Below are positions 47,397 to 55,025 of a stretch of 64,000 nucleotides of DNA, piece after piece (positions within the stretch are counted from its first letter, which is position 1; each line of letters begins with the position of its first letter). The notes under the pieces are model-generated. The model worked only from the letters and a program-made list of their open reading frames with translations. It was not told the origin of the DNA and ran no database searches. Source of the stretch: Micromonospora echinaurantiaca (GTDB lineage: Bacteria; Actinomycetota; Actinomycetes; Mycobacteriales; Micromonosporaceae); contig NZ_LT607750.1 of the NCBI RefSeq assembly GCF_900090235.1, positions 2,492,501 through 2,556,500 of the forward strand, given 5' to 3'. A program made the translations under genes and the position numbers.

Positions 47397-47996
47397 GTGA
47401 CGACGCCTACCCGGGTGGCCTGGACGATCGGCCCGGCCCGGCCCGACCGGTCCGACGCCGCGGTCCTGCTCGAGGAGTACTTCGAGGAGATGGTCCGCCG
47501 CTACCATCGCCGACCCGTCCGCCCGGGCGAGGTCGCCGCCGCGATGGCCGAATCGCCGAGCGGTGACCTGGTGCCACCGGCCGGGGTCTTTCTGGTCGCG
47601 ACGTACCACGACCGTCCGGCCGGGTGCGCCGGGCTGCGGCTGCTGCCCGGCTGGGCGGAGCTGACCCGGCTCTACGTCCGCTCGGCGTACCGGGGGCGGG
47701 GTGGTGGGGCGGCGCTGCTCGCCGACGTCGAGCAGCGGGCCCGCGCCGCCGGGGCCGACCGGATCCGGCTGGACACCCGCAACGACCTGGTCGAGGCCCG
47801 CGCCCTGTACGCCCGGCACGGCTACGTCGAGATCCCCCCGTACTCAGCCGGCCAGTACGCCGAGCACTGGTTCGAAAAGCTCCTGCCCGAGTTGACGACG
47901 GTCGCTTCCCGCGCTATCACAGAGGAGGAAGTTGAGTCGTCCAGACTCAACCTGACACCTTCGGCCAGGAGAACCGAGGAGGCACGACCATGCTGA
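47397..47996 (+). CDS. GNAT family N-acetyltransferase
   Basis: 199 residues from GTG 47397. Acetyl-CoA loop R-G-R-G-G-G-A near residue 100, preceded by E-L-T-R-L-Y-V and followed by A-R-A-L-Y-A-R-H-G-Y-V-E-I-P-P-Y, the classic end of the fold. The fold is complete near residue 165; the remaining 35 residues are encoded by DNA that also holds the heat-shock operator and ribosome site of hsp20, and the stop lies seven bases inside hsp20. The tail is therefore probably read-through sequence without function. Confidence 0.88.
   Translation: MTTPTRVAWTIGPARPDRSDAAVLLEEYFEEMVRRYHRRPVRPGEVAAAMAESPSGDLVPPAGVFLVATYHDRPAGCAGLRLLPGWAELTRLYVRSAYRGRGGGAALLADVEQRARAAGADRIRLDTRNDLVEARALYARHGYVEIPPYSAGQYAEHWFEKLLPELTTVASRAITEEEVESSRLNLTPSARRTEEARPC
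47931..47951 (+). promoter_or_regulatory. HAIR-type heat-shock operator (HspR box) before hsp20
   Basis: GTTGAGT, seven bases, ACTCAAC. This matches the HspR-associated inverted repeat (CTTGAGT-N7-ACTCAAG) except for the outermost base of each arm, and the symmetry is perfect. It ends 38 bases before the hsp20 start codon. Confidence 0.8.
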
Positions 47997-48415
47997 TGCG
48001 CACCGACCCGTTCCGTGAGATCGACCGGCTCGCCGAGCAATTCTTCGGCACCACCGCCCGTCCGGCCGTGATGCACGTGGACGCCTACCGCGACGGCGAC
48101 TACTTCTACGCCGCGTTCGACCTGCCCGGCGTCGACCCGGACAGCATCGACTGCACTGTGGAGCGCAACGTGCTGACCGTCCGCGCCGAGCGCCGCCGGC
48201 CCACCGGCGACAAGGTCGAACTCGTCGCCGCCGAGCGCCCGATGGGCACCTTCAGCCGGCAGCTGTTCCTCGGCGACACCCTCGACACCGACAAGCTCGA
48301 GGCCGGCTACGACAACGGGGTGCTGACGCTGCGCATCCCGATCGCCGAGCGGGCCAAGCCGCGGCGGATCAGCATCACCGCCAACGGCAACGGCCGCAGG
48401 CAGATCAACGCCTGA
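47990..48415 (+). CDS. Small heat-shock protein (Hsp20/alpha-crystallin)
   Basis: 141 residues from ATG 47990, seven bases after GAGGAGG. Short N-terminal arm (M-R-T-D-P-F-R-E-I-D-R-L-A-E-Q), then the alpha-crystallin domain about 35-130: Y-F-Y-A-A-F-D-L-P-G-V-D-P-D-S-I-D, F-S-R-Q-L-F-L, and A-G-Y-D-N-G-V-L-T-L-R-I-P. The C-terminal I-x-I anchor is I-S-I. Family role: ATP-independent holdase oligomer in the cytosol. The HspR-type operator upstream predicts induction by heat shock. Confidence 0.95.
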   Translation: MLMRTDPFREIDRLAEQFFGTTARPAVMHVDAYRDGDYFYAAFDLPGVDPDSIDCTVERNVLTVRAERRRPTGDKVELVAAERPMGTFSRQLFLGDTLDTDKLEAGYDNGVLTLRIPIAERAKPRRISITANGNGRRQINA

Positions 48416-49463
48416 CCGCTTCCCCGGGGGCGGGTTCCGGACCGCCGGACCCGCCCCCGCGGCCGGCCCGGGCGCCGGCGGCTCCGGGCTCCGGCGGGTA
48501 GAGCGCGGCCAGCGCGCGGGCGGTGCCGACGAACCGCTCCCGCAGCTCCGCCGGAGCCAGCACCTCCGCCTCCGCGCCGAGCTTCAGCAGCTCGATGTGG
48601 CCGTGCCGGACCGACTCGATCGGCACCGTGGTGCGCAGCCAGCCGTGCTCGTCGGGCGGGCCAGCCGCCGCCCGCGCCGCCCGGGCCATCGCCGGCGGGA
48701 AGACGTACCCGGTCAGCTCCAGCGCCGCCGCGGTCATCCGTACCGTCGCCTCGGCCCGGTAGACCCCGCGCTCGTAGCGGTCGGCGTGCTCCTGCCAGCA
48801 ACGGCCCAGGTCGAAGTCCTCCGGCCGGTCGAAGTGCTCGTCGAGGACGGCCAGCTCGAGGATCGCGCCGACCCGGTAGGTGCGCACGTCGCCGCCGGCG
48901 TCGGCGACCAGGTACCAGCGGCCGGCCTTGAGCACCACGCCGAGCGGCGCGAGCAGCCGGGTCACCTCCCGGGGCGCCTTCCACCGCCGGTAGCGCACCT
49001 CGACCCGGCGGTCCTCCCACACCGCCCGGGCCAGCGCGGCCAGGTGCGGGGTCGGCTCCGGCTCCCGGAACCAGGTCGGCGCATCGAGGTGGAACCGCTG
49101 CCGGATCCGCTCGCCCCGATCGGCCAGCTCGGCCGGCAACGCGGCGCGCAGCTTCAGCTCGGCGGTGGCCAGCACCGAGCCGAGCCCCAGCTCGGCCGCT
49201 GGGCCCGGCATGCCGGTCAGGAACAGCGCCTGCGCCTCGTCGGCGGTGAGCCCGGTCAGCCGGGTCCGGTAGCCGTCCAGCAGGCGGTATCCGCCGGCCG
49301 GCCCACGGTCGGCGTAGACCGGGACGCCGGCGGCGCCGAGCGACTCGACGTCCCGGTAGACGGTGCGCACCGACACCTCCAGGGCGTCGGCCAGCTCCTG
49401 CGCGGTCATCCGGCCCCGGGTCTGCAGGAGCAGCAGTAGAGACACCAGCCGACTCGCGCGCAC
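48405..49463 (-). CDS. WYL-domain (YafY/DeoR-like) transcriptional regulator
   Basis: 352 residues from GTG 49463; the frame runs 31 codons further upstream in proline-rich sequence. N-terminal helix-turn-helix: S-R-L-V-S-L-L-L-L-L-Q-T-R-G-R-M-T-A-Q-E-L-A-D-A-L-E-V-S-V-R-T-V-Y-R-D-V. WYL domain about 150-240 and WCX extension after. It usually senses nucleic-acid or nucleotide ligands; targets unknown. The last 30 residues are Gly/Pro/Ala-rich and overlap the hsp20 terminator; the stop lies 11 bases inside the hsp20 end, so the genes overlap tail to tail. Confidence 0.9.
   Translation of the reverse strand: MRASRLVSLLLLLQTRGRMTAQELADALEVSVRTVYRDVESLGAAGVPVYADRGPAGGYRLLDGYRTRLTGLTADEAQALFLTGMPGPAAELGLGSVLATAELKLRAALPAELADRGERIRQRFHLDAPTWFREPEPTPHLAALARAVWEDRRVEVRYRRWKAPREVTRLLAPLGVVLKAGRWYLVADAGGDVRTYRVGAILELAVLDEHFDRPEDFDLGRCWQEHADRYERGVYRAEATVRMTAAALELTGYVFPPAMARAARAAAGPPDEHGWLRTTVPIESVRHGHIELLKLGAEAEVLAPAELRERFVGTARALAALYPPEPGAAGARAGRGGGSGGPEPAPGEAVRR
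48426..48458 (+). terminator. Hairpin after hsp20
   Basis: GGGGGCGGGT(T)CCGG pairs with CCGGACCCGCCCCC, with one bulged T and a four-base loop. It starts ten bases after the hsp20 stop and lies within the 3' end of the convergent WYL gene. Confidence 0.7.
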
Positions 49464-49579
49464 CGCCCGACCGTACCCCCGGCCCGGTGGCGGTGGCGGT
49501 GCCGGGCGACGGGGTGTGTCGGGAACCGGTCGGGCGCGCCTCGTCGCGAATCCCACCCAGAGCTGAGAACCTTTTTCAC

Positions 49580-50578
49580 ATGATCTCCCCGGGCGCCCCG
49601 GCGCTGCCCCGCCCGTCGGCCCCGCCCGCCCTACCGGGGGGTTCCACCGACTTCACCGAGGCGTGGCTGCGCAACCGGCGGCTCAGCGAGCACACCCGGC
49701 AGGCGTACCGGCGGGACATCGCCGGCTGGCTGGCCTGGTGCGCCGCCTGCGAGCTGGACCCGCTGCGGGCGAACTTCCTGCACGTCAACGAGTACGGCCG
49801 GACGCTGGAGTCGACGCTGGCGGTGCGCACCGGCCGCCCGCTGACCCCGGCCACCGTGGCCCGCAAGCTCTCCGCGCTGTCCAGCTGGTACGACTTCCTG
49901 GTCAAGCTCGGGGCGGTGGCGGCCAACCCGGTGGCCGGCGCGGACCGGCCGCGCATCGACCGGGACCACTCGGCCACGGTCGGGCTCACCCCGGAGGAGG
50001 TCGACGCGCTGCTCGCCGCCGCCGAGGCCGACGCCGGGCCCACCGCGCCGCGCAACCGCGCCGCGATCGCGCTCCTGGCCGACCTCGGGCTGCGGGTCGG
50101 CGAACTGGTCTCGCTGGACCTGGCCGACCTGGGCGCCGAGCGGGGACACCGCAGCGTCCGGTTCGTCGGCAAGGGCGGCAAGGCCCGCCGCCGGGCGCTC
50201 ACCCCCGGCACCGCGTACGCCGTGGACGCCTACCTGGCCCAGCGGGCCGCCGCCCAGGGCGTGCCGGTGACCCAGCTGGCCGGGCCGCTGCTGGTCACCG
50301 CCAGCGGCGCCCGGCTCGACCGGCACTCGGTGTTCCGGCTGGTGCGCCGGCTGGCCCGGGCCGCCGGCATCCCGGCCTGGGCGCAGCTGTCGCCGCACTC
50401 GCTGCGGCACGCCTTCGCCACCACCGCCCGCGCCGAGGGCGTCCCGCTGGAGGACGTCCAGGACGCGATGGGGCACGCCGACCCGCGTACCACCCGCCGC
50501 TACGACCGGGACCGGCACAACCTCGACCGCGACCCGGCCTACGTGATCTGGGCGGCCCGGTCCCGCCGCCGCGGCTGA
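49580..50578 (+). CDS. Tyrosine recombinase (XerC/D-like integrase), intact
   Basis: 332 residues from ATG 49580. SAM-like core-binding domain about 24-115 (L-S-E-H-T-R-Q-A-Y-R-R-D-I-A-G-W-L-A-W). All catalytic residues are present: R172 (L-R-V-G-E-L), K198 (V-G-K-G-G-K), H273 and R276 (H-S-L-R-H), H299 (M-G-H-A-D-P), Y308 (R-R-Y-D-R). No excisionase, tRNA or cargo is evident, and its base composition matches the chromosome, so it looks like a long-resident gene. The final codons lie inside the first copy of a 26-bp tandem repeat. Confidence 0.9.
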   Translation: MISPGAPALPRPSAPPALPGGSTDFTEAWLRNRRLSEHTRQAYRRDIAGWLAWCAACELDPLRANFLHVNEYGRTLESTLAVRTGRPLTPATVARKLSALSSWYDFLVKLGAVAANPVAGADRPRIDRDHSATVGLTPEEVDALLAAAEADAGPTAPRNRAAIALLADLGLRVGELVSLDLADLGAERGHRSVRFVGKGGKARRRALTPGTAYAVDAYLAQRAAAQGVPVTQLAGPLLVTASGARLDRHSVFRLVRRLARAAGIPAWAQLSPHSLRHAFATTARAEGVPLEDVQDAMGHADPRTTRRYDRDRHNLDRDPAYVIWAARSRRRG

Positions 50579-50655
50579 CGGACCGGTCCCGCCGGCGGGG
50601 CTGGCGGACCGGTCCCGCCGGCGCGGCTGGCGGCCCGGTCCCGCCGGTGCGCCGG
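50552..50655. repeat. 26-bp tandem repeat, four copies, at the recombinase 3' end
   Basis: Copies at 50552, 50578, 50604 and 50630, each carrying C-G-G-(A/C)-CCGGTCCCGCCG and most ending GGCTG. The middle two contain the palindrome GGACCGGTCC. The first includes the stop codon of the recombinase gene. Confidence 0.85.
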
Positions 50656-50656
50656 G

Positions 50657-51028
50657 TCAGCCCTGCGGGCGGGGGCAGATGCAGAACGGCTGCCCGATCG
50701 GGTCCACCAGCACCACCCACCGCCCGTCGCCGGGCTGGAACTCCGGCTTCGACGCCCCCGCGGCCAGGAACTCCTTCTCGGCCACCGCCAGGTCGTCGAC
50801 GTACAGGTCGAGGTGGTAGCGCTTGCCACCGGAGGGGTCCGGCCAGGACGGCGGGCGGTAGCCCTCGACCAGCCCGAAGCCGATGGCCACACCACCGCTG
50901 CTGATCATGGCGTACTCGGGCTGGCTGTGGGTCACCTCCCAGCCGAGTACCCGGTGGTAGAACGCCGCGTGCGCGGCGGGGTCGGAGCTGTCGAGGTTGA
51001 CCATGGCGAGATCGGCTGTCGCTGTCAT
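50657..51028 (-). CDS. VOC (glyoxalase-fold) family protein
   Basis: 123 residues from ATG 51028. Two beta-alpha-beta-beta-beta units: A-M-V-N-L-D-S-S-D-P-A-A-H-A-A-F-Y-H-R-V-L-G-W-E, and later Y-H-L-D-L-Y-V-D-D-L-A-V-A-E-K-E-F-L-A-A-G, ending V-V-L-V-D-P-I-G-Q-P-F-C-I. The H in Y-H-L-D is one likely metal ligand. This single-domain form is typical of uncharacterised actinobacterial glyoxalase/bleomycin-resistance-like proteins; no specific substrate. Confidence 0.9.
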   Translation of the reverse strand: MTATADLAMVNLDSSDPAAHAAFYHRVLGWEVTHSQPEYAMISSGGVAIGFGLVEGYRPPSWPDPSGGKRYHLDLYVDDLAVAEKEFLAAGASKPEFQPGDGRWVVLVDPIGQPFCICPRPQG

Positions 51029-51083
51029 GCCCGCCAGCCTGCCGCAGGTACCTGACATCCTCTGGCAGGTACCCGCGGCCGAG

Positions 51084-51575
51084 TCATGGCTCGGCGGGGG
51101 TGAGCCGGCGGCTCAGCGCGCCGACGCCCTCCGGGGTGCCGGCCACCAGCAGCGCGTCACCGTGCGCGAGTCGGTGGTCCGGTCCGGGCGCGGTGATCGT
51201 CCGCCCGTCCCGGAGCAGGGCGACCACGGTGACACCGGGAACGTCCGCGACCACGTCGCGCAGCACCCGGCCGCCGTGCGGGGAGACGGCGGTGACCGGC
51301 ACGGCCGCCACGGTCAGCTTCCCGGCCCGCTGTTCCAGGTCGGGGACGTGGTCGATGGTGGCGACCGGGTGCAGCAGCTCGGCGAGCTCCCGCGCCTCGG
51401 CGGGGGTGAGGCGCACCGACCGCTCGACGGTGTCCGGGTCGCCGGGCGCGTAGAGGAGCAGATCGCGCCGTCCGCCGTGGTGGTGCAGCACGCCGAGCGA
51501 GCGTCCCTCGACGGTGTGCAGGGTGTAGCCGATCCCGATGCCGGGCAACGCGGTGCGTTCGATCTGCATGGTCAT
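51084..51575 (-). CDS. RCK_C/TrkA_C regulatory subunit of a cation/proton antiporter
   Basis: 163 residues. ATG 51575 overlaps the antiporter stop (ATGA), while ATG 51569 has better spacing from AGGAG; either is possible. The C-terminal 75 residues form the TrkA_C fold: G-R-V-L-R-D-V-V-A-D-V-P-G-V-T-V-V-A-L-L-R-D-G, then L-A-H-G-D-A-L-L-V-A-G-T-P-E-G-V. The N-terminal part matches KhtT-like subunits that gate K+/H+ antiporters. In several bacteria this domain binds c-di-AMP or protons; binding here is not tested. Confidence 0.88.
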   Translation of the reverse strand: MTMQIERTALPGIGIGYTLHTVEGRSLGVLHHHGGRRDLLLYAPGDPDTVERSVRLTPAEARELAELLHPVATIDHVPDLEQRAGKLTVAAVPVTAVSPHGGRVLRDVVADVPGVTVVALLRDGRTITAPGPDHRLAHGDALLVAGTPEGVGALSRRLTPAEP

Positions 51576-53095
51576 CTCCTGTTCGCTGTCGGGGCGGGAT
51601 CCGGGTGCCCGGTCTCGCCGAACCAGCCGGCCAGCCGACCGGCCCGGGCGACGGCCCGCAGCCGCCGCTCGGTGGCCTCCCGCACCCGTGGGGTGGTGAG
51701 CACGACGAGTTGGTCCCCGACGCGCAGCCGGGTGTGCTGATCGGGCACGAAGGTGTCCGGCCCGCGTACCACCAGGGTGGTCGCGGCCGGCGGCGGCAGC
51801 CGCAGTTCGGGCAGGTAGACCCCCTGCAACCGGGAGCCGGGCTCGACGGTGACGTGGATCAGGTCGGCGTCCATGGCGTCCAGCGGCGCCAGTTCGACCT
51901 GCAGGTCGGGCCCGAGGCGGTGCGGCGCGAGCCGCAGCCGCCGGGCCAGCCAGGGCAGGGCCGGCGCCTGGATCACGGTGAAGACGACGACCAGCAGGAA
52001 CACGACGTTGAACACCTGGTCGCTGCCGGGTGCGCCGGTGACCACCGGGATGGTGGCCAGCACGATCGGCACCGCCCCGCGCAGCCCGGCCCAGGACAGG
52101 AAGACCTGTTCGCGCAGCGGGACCCGGAAGGCGGCCAGCGCCACCAGCACCGACGCGGGCCGGGCGACCAGCAGCAGGGCGGCGCCGACCACCAGCGCGG
52201 GCACCACGCTCCCGGGCAGTTCGCTCGGCGTGACCAGCAGGCCGAGCATGACGAACAGGCCGATCTGAGCGATCCAGCCCAGCCCTTCGGCGACCGAGCG
52301 GGTGGCCCGCCGGTGCGGCAGCCCGGCGTTGCCGAGCACCAGGCCGGCCAGGTACGCGGCGAGGAAGCCGCTGGTCTGGGTCAGCCCGGCCACGGCGTAG
52401 GCGAGCACACCGCAGCCCACGATCGCGATCGGGTACAGCCCGGAGGTGGGCAGCGTGAGCCGGCGCAGCAGCCAGACCCCGACCGTGCCGATGAGCAGGC
52501 CGATCACGCCACCGGCGGCGAGCTGGAAGAGCATCGCGACCAGCAGCGGCAGCGGCTGCACCGCCTCCAGGGTGGCGGCGCTGAAGGTGAGCACCAGGAT
52601 GAACGTGGGCGCGTCGTTGAGGCCGGACTCGGCCTCCACCAGGCTGGTGAGCCGCTTCGGCAGCGGCACCGCCCGCAGCACGGCGAAGACCGCCGCGGCG
52701 TCGGTGGAGGAGACGATAGCGCCGAGCAGCAGCGCCATCTGCCAGCCGACGTCCAGCAGCAGGTACGTCGCCGCCGCGGTGACCCCGACGCTGATCAGCA
52801 CCCCGAGCGTGGCGAGCACGGTCGCCGGCGCCAGCACCGGCCGGACGTCCTTCACGTCGGTGGTCAGGCCGCCCTCCACCAGGATCACCGCGAGCGCGGC
52901 CATGCCCAGCGCCTGGGCCAGGGCGGCGTCGTCGAACGGCAGGCCGAGCCCGTCCTGGCCGAGCAGCAGACCCACCCCGAGGTACGCCAGCAGCACGGGC
53001 ATGCCCAGCCGGGCGGCGAGCCGGGCCGCGGCGACGCTGACCAGGAGAACGCCGGTGCCGATGGCCAGCGTCACGTACAGCTGTGTCAGCGTCAC
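51572..53095 (-). CDS. Cation/proton antiporter (CPA family, NhaP2/KhtU-like)
   Basis: 507 residues from GTG 53095. About 12-13 membrane segments with the transport-site motif A-I-V-S-S-T-D-A-A-A-V-F and V-E-A-E-S-G-L-N-D-A-P, typical of NhaP2/CvrA-type K+(Na+)/H+ antiporters. A cytosolic RCK_C domain follows (about 405-480: E-L-A-P-L-D-A-M-D-A-D-L, then L-R-V-G-D-Q-L-V-V-L). A separate RCK_C subunit is coupled downstream, and an ArsB/NhaD transporter gene precedes by 28 bases. The three genes probably form one ion-homeostasis operon. Confidence 0.9.
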   Translation of the reverse strand: MTLTQLYVTLAIGTGVLLVSVAAARLAARLGMPVLLAYLGVGLLLGQDGLGLPFDDAALAQALGMAALAVILVEGGLTTDVKDVRPVLAPATVLATLGVLISVGVTAAATYLLLDVGWQMALLLGAIVSSTDAAAVFAVLRAVPLPKRLTSLVEAESGLNDAPTFILVLTFSAATLEAVQPLPLLVAMLFQLAAGGVIGLLIGTVGVWLLRRLTLPTSGLYPIAIVGCGVLAYAVAGLTQTSGFLAAYLAGLVLGNAGLPHRRATRSVAEGLGWIAQIGLFVMLGLLVTPSELPGSVVPALVVGAALLLVARPASVLVALAAFRVPLREQVFLSWAGLRGAVPIVLATIPVVTGAPGSDQVFNVVFLLVVVFTVIQAPALPWLARRLRLAPHRLGPDLQVELAPLDAMDADLIHVTVEPGSRLQGVYLPELRLPPPAATTLVVRGPDTFVPDQHTRLRVGDQLVVLTTPRVREATERRLRAVARAGRLAGWFGETGHPDPAPTANRR

Positions 53096-53123
53096 CGTGG
53101 CCCCCTCTCCGCCTCCCGTTCGG

Positions 53124-54416
53124 TCAAGCGAAGTAGCGCAGCCACACGTACCCCCAGGCGATCAGCGTGGTGAGCACCGTGGTGGCGATGCCGTACCGGG
53201 TGAACTGCCAGAAGCTGATCGGTTCGCCGGCGCGGGCCGCGATGCCCAGCACGACGATGTTGGCGCTGGCCGCGACGGCGGTGCCGTTGCCGCCGAGATC
53301 GGCGCCGAGGGCGAACGACCACCACAGCGCCTGCCCGGTCTGCGGGTCGGCCTGGCTGGCGATGTCCGCCACGATGGGCGCCATCGTCGCCGTGTACGGG
53401 ATGTTGTCGAAGAACGCCCCGAGCACCGCCGAGCCGAAGACGAGGCTGGTCGCGCCGGCGAACCAGCTGTCCCCGATGGCGCCGGTCGCCCACTGCCCGA
53501 CCTGCTCGATGACCCCGGTCTCGGTCAGCCCGGCGACCATCACGAACAGGCCCAGGAAGAACGTCAGCGTCGGCCACTCGACCTCGGCCAGGTACCGCGC
53601 ACTGTCGGCCCGGGTGACCAGCACCATCACCCCGGCGCCGAGCAGGGCGACGACCGCGACGTCCACCCCGGTCACGGTGTGCAGCCCGAAGCCGACCATG
53701 ACCAGCACCAGCACGACCAGGCAGCGAGTCAGCATGGCCGCGTCGGTGATCGCGGCGCGGGCGTCCATGTCGCGGACCGCCGCGAACCGCTCCGGGTGGT
53801 ACTCGAACGATTTGCGGAACATGAACCGCGCCAGCACCAGGAAGGCCAGGAACATCACCAGGGTGATCGGGGCCATGTGCACCAGGAAGTCGTTGAAGCT
53901 CAGCCCGGCGCGGCTGCCGATGATGATGTTCGGTGGGTCGCCGATGAGCGTCGCGGCGCCGGCGATGTTGGACGCCAGCACCTCGGCGATCAGGTATGGG
54001 ACGGCGGAGATGCCCAGCCGGCGGCAGACCGAGATGGTGATCGGGGCGACCAGCATGACGGTGGTGACGTTGTCCAGGAACGGGGAGGCGAGGCCGGTGA
54101 TCCCGACCAGCAGCGCCATCAGCCGGTACGGCCGCCCCTGGGAGCGTTGCGCCGCCCAGATCGCCAGGAACTCGAAGACGCCGGTCTGCTTGACCACCCC
54201 AACGATGATCATCATGCCGAAGAGCAGGAAGATGACGTCCCAGTCGATCCCCGCGTGGTGCGAGTAGAACACGTCCGAGCCTGGCACCAGGCCGAGCAGG
54301 GCCATCAGGCCGGCGGCCCCCAGCACCACCGCCACCCGGTTGATCTTCTCGGTCGCGATGAACATGAACGCCACCGCGAAGATCACGGTGGCGGCGATCG
54401 CGGGCCAGGCGCTCAC
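53124..54416 (-). CDS. ArsB/NhaD family transporter
   Basis: 430 residues from GTG 54416. The ion-transporter-superfamily signature is clear: G-L-A-S-P-F-L-D-N-V-T-T-V-M-L-V-A-P-I in the first half and G-A-F-F-D-N-I-P-Y-T-A-T-M in the second, plus G-D-P-P-N-I-I-I-G-S. Eleven to twelve membrane segments. Members export arsenite or exchange Na+/H+. With a CPA antiporter downstream, sodium or proton exchange seems likelier; no arsenic genes are near. A frame open to 54542 would add a low-complexity arm, but the start at 54416 is coupled by GTGA overlap to a short leader ORF with a perfect ribosome site, while 54416 itself has none. Confidence 0.85.
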   Translation of the reverse strand: MSAWPAIAATVIFAVAFMFIATEKINRVAVVLGAAGLMALLGLVPGSDVFYSHHAGIDWDVIFLLFGMMIIVGVVKQTGVFEFLAIWAAQRSQGRPYRLMALLVGITGLASPFLDNVTTVMLVAPITISVCRRLGISAVPYLIAEVLASNIAGAATLIGDPPNIIIGSRAGLSFNDFLVHMAPITLVMFLAFLVLARFMFRKSFEYHPERFAAVRDMDARAAITDAAMLTRCLVVLVLVMVGFGLHTVTGVDVAVVALLGAGVMVLVTRADSARYLAEVEWPTLTFFLGLFVMVAGLTETGVIEQVGQWATGAIGDSWFAGATSLVFGSAVLGAFFDNIPYTATMAPIVADIASQADPQTGQALWWSFALGADLGGNGTAVAASANIVVLGIAARAGEPISFWQFTRYGIATTVLTTLIAWGYVWLRYFA

Positions 54417-54514
54417 GGGCGCCGGCCCGGCGGGCCGTGCCGGCCGCGGTGCGTGCCTTCGGGTGGCGCGGCGGGCGGGGTCGTCGGTGCGGGCGGCACC
54501 AGCACTGCGGTCAC
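54413..54514 (-). CDS. Proline-rich 33-residue leader ORF, coupled to the ArsB/NhaD gene
   Basis: GTG 54514 stands five bases after GGAGG, the best ribosome site in this stretch. The ORF encodes 33 residues, ten of them proline (V-P-P-A-P-T-T-P-P, P-P-E, P-P-G), then a basic Arg/His tail. Its TGA overlaps the transporter's GTG start, so ribosomes finishing the leader could restart on the transporter. P-P-E and P-P-G are classical ribosome-stalling motifs relieved by EF-P. Together with the alternative hairpins just upstream it suggests translational or attenuation control. A chance ORF in high-GC DNA cannot be excluded. Confidence 0.5.
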   Translation of the reverse strand: MTAVLVPPAPTTPPAAPPEGTHRGRHGPPGRRP

Positions 54515-54541
54515 GAGTACCTCCGGTGGGGTCGGCGACCA

Positions 54542-54580
54542 CGGCCCCTCCCGGCGACGGGAGGCCGCCGGAAGGGGCCG
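54542..54580 (-). promoter_or_regulatory. Alternative hairpins before the leader ORF
   Basis: Two mutually exclusive folds: an outer pairing of CGGCCCCT (minus-strand 5' side, 54580-54573) with AGGGGCCG (54549-54542), holding an inner CGGCG/CGCCG; or a perfect 7-bp hairpin CCTCCCG/CGGGAGG (54547-54553 with 54558-54564). The structure ends about 17 bases before the ribosome site of the leader ORF. Confidence 0.5.
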
Positions 54581-55025
54581 CCGGGGAGGGTGGCGGGGTC
54601 GCGGGCCGGGCGTCTGCCGGCCTCGTGCTGCAAGTTCAGCCGGCCGGGGTGCCGATCGACCATCGGGTCTGACACCCATTTGGCACCGGTACCGGCCTGT
54701 AATCCGACGTCCCGGCCGGGGCTGTCGGGCAGTGCGCGGGCCGCCGCCGTCCGGCGGCGGTCACCCGCGCGGGCGGGGCGTGGCATGCTGGCCCTGGCCT
54801 GCTTGGACGCCGCGCAGGCGACGGGGCGGGCGGGACCGCCGGGCGACGCGCCCGGGGGCGATCCGTGGGGCGCCTCGGCGGGTGTGGGTGATCCAACGCG
54901 GGCATATGGGTGTGGCCACGCATTTACACCGGCCGCCGACGCCGGACAGGCTGGCAAGACGGCCCCCGGATCGCGGACGCGGTCCGGGCGGCGACGGCGG
55001 CGGGTCGGGGAAAGGGGGCGTACGC
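54581..55025. other. Long divergent intergenic region
   Basis: About 445 bases between the ion-transport leader and the divergent kinase gene. It includes a very strong hairpin: GCGCGGG plus CCGCCGCCG (54734-54749) paired with CGGCGGCGG plus CCCGCGC (54752-54760 and 54764-54770), with a three-base bulge. GGTGCC and GGCACC also pair across about 28 bases (54651-54690 region). The stretch 54905-54935 is AT-richer and may hold the kinase promoter. No protein-coding gene is supported. Confidence 0.55.

Noticed and set aside
49580..50578. Intact tyrosine recombinase as marker of a current integrative element
   Set aside because: No excisionase, relaxase, tRNA attachment site or compositional shift around it; it looks like a resident chromosomal gene.
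50552..50655. 26-bp repeats as CRISPR
   Set aside because: Tandem without spacers; no cas genes.
54542..55025. A known riboswitch class in the ion-transport leader
   Set aside because: I looked for ydaO (c-di-AMP), guanidine-II and similar conserved cores and could not match any; only generic GC-rich stems are visible.
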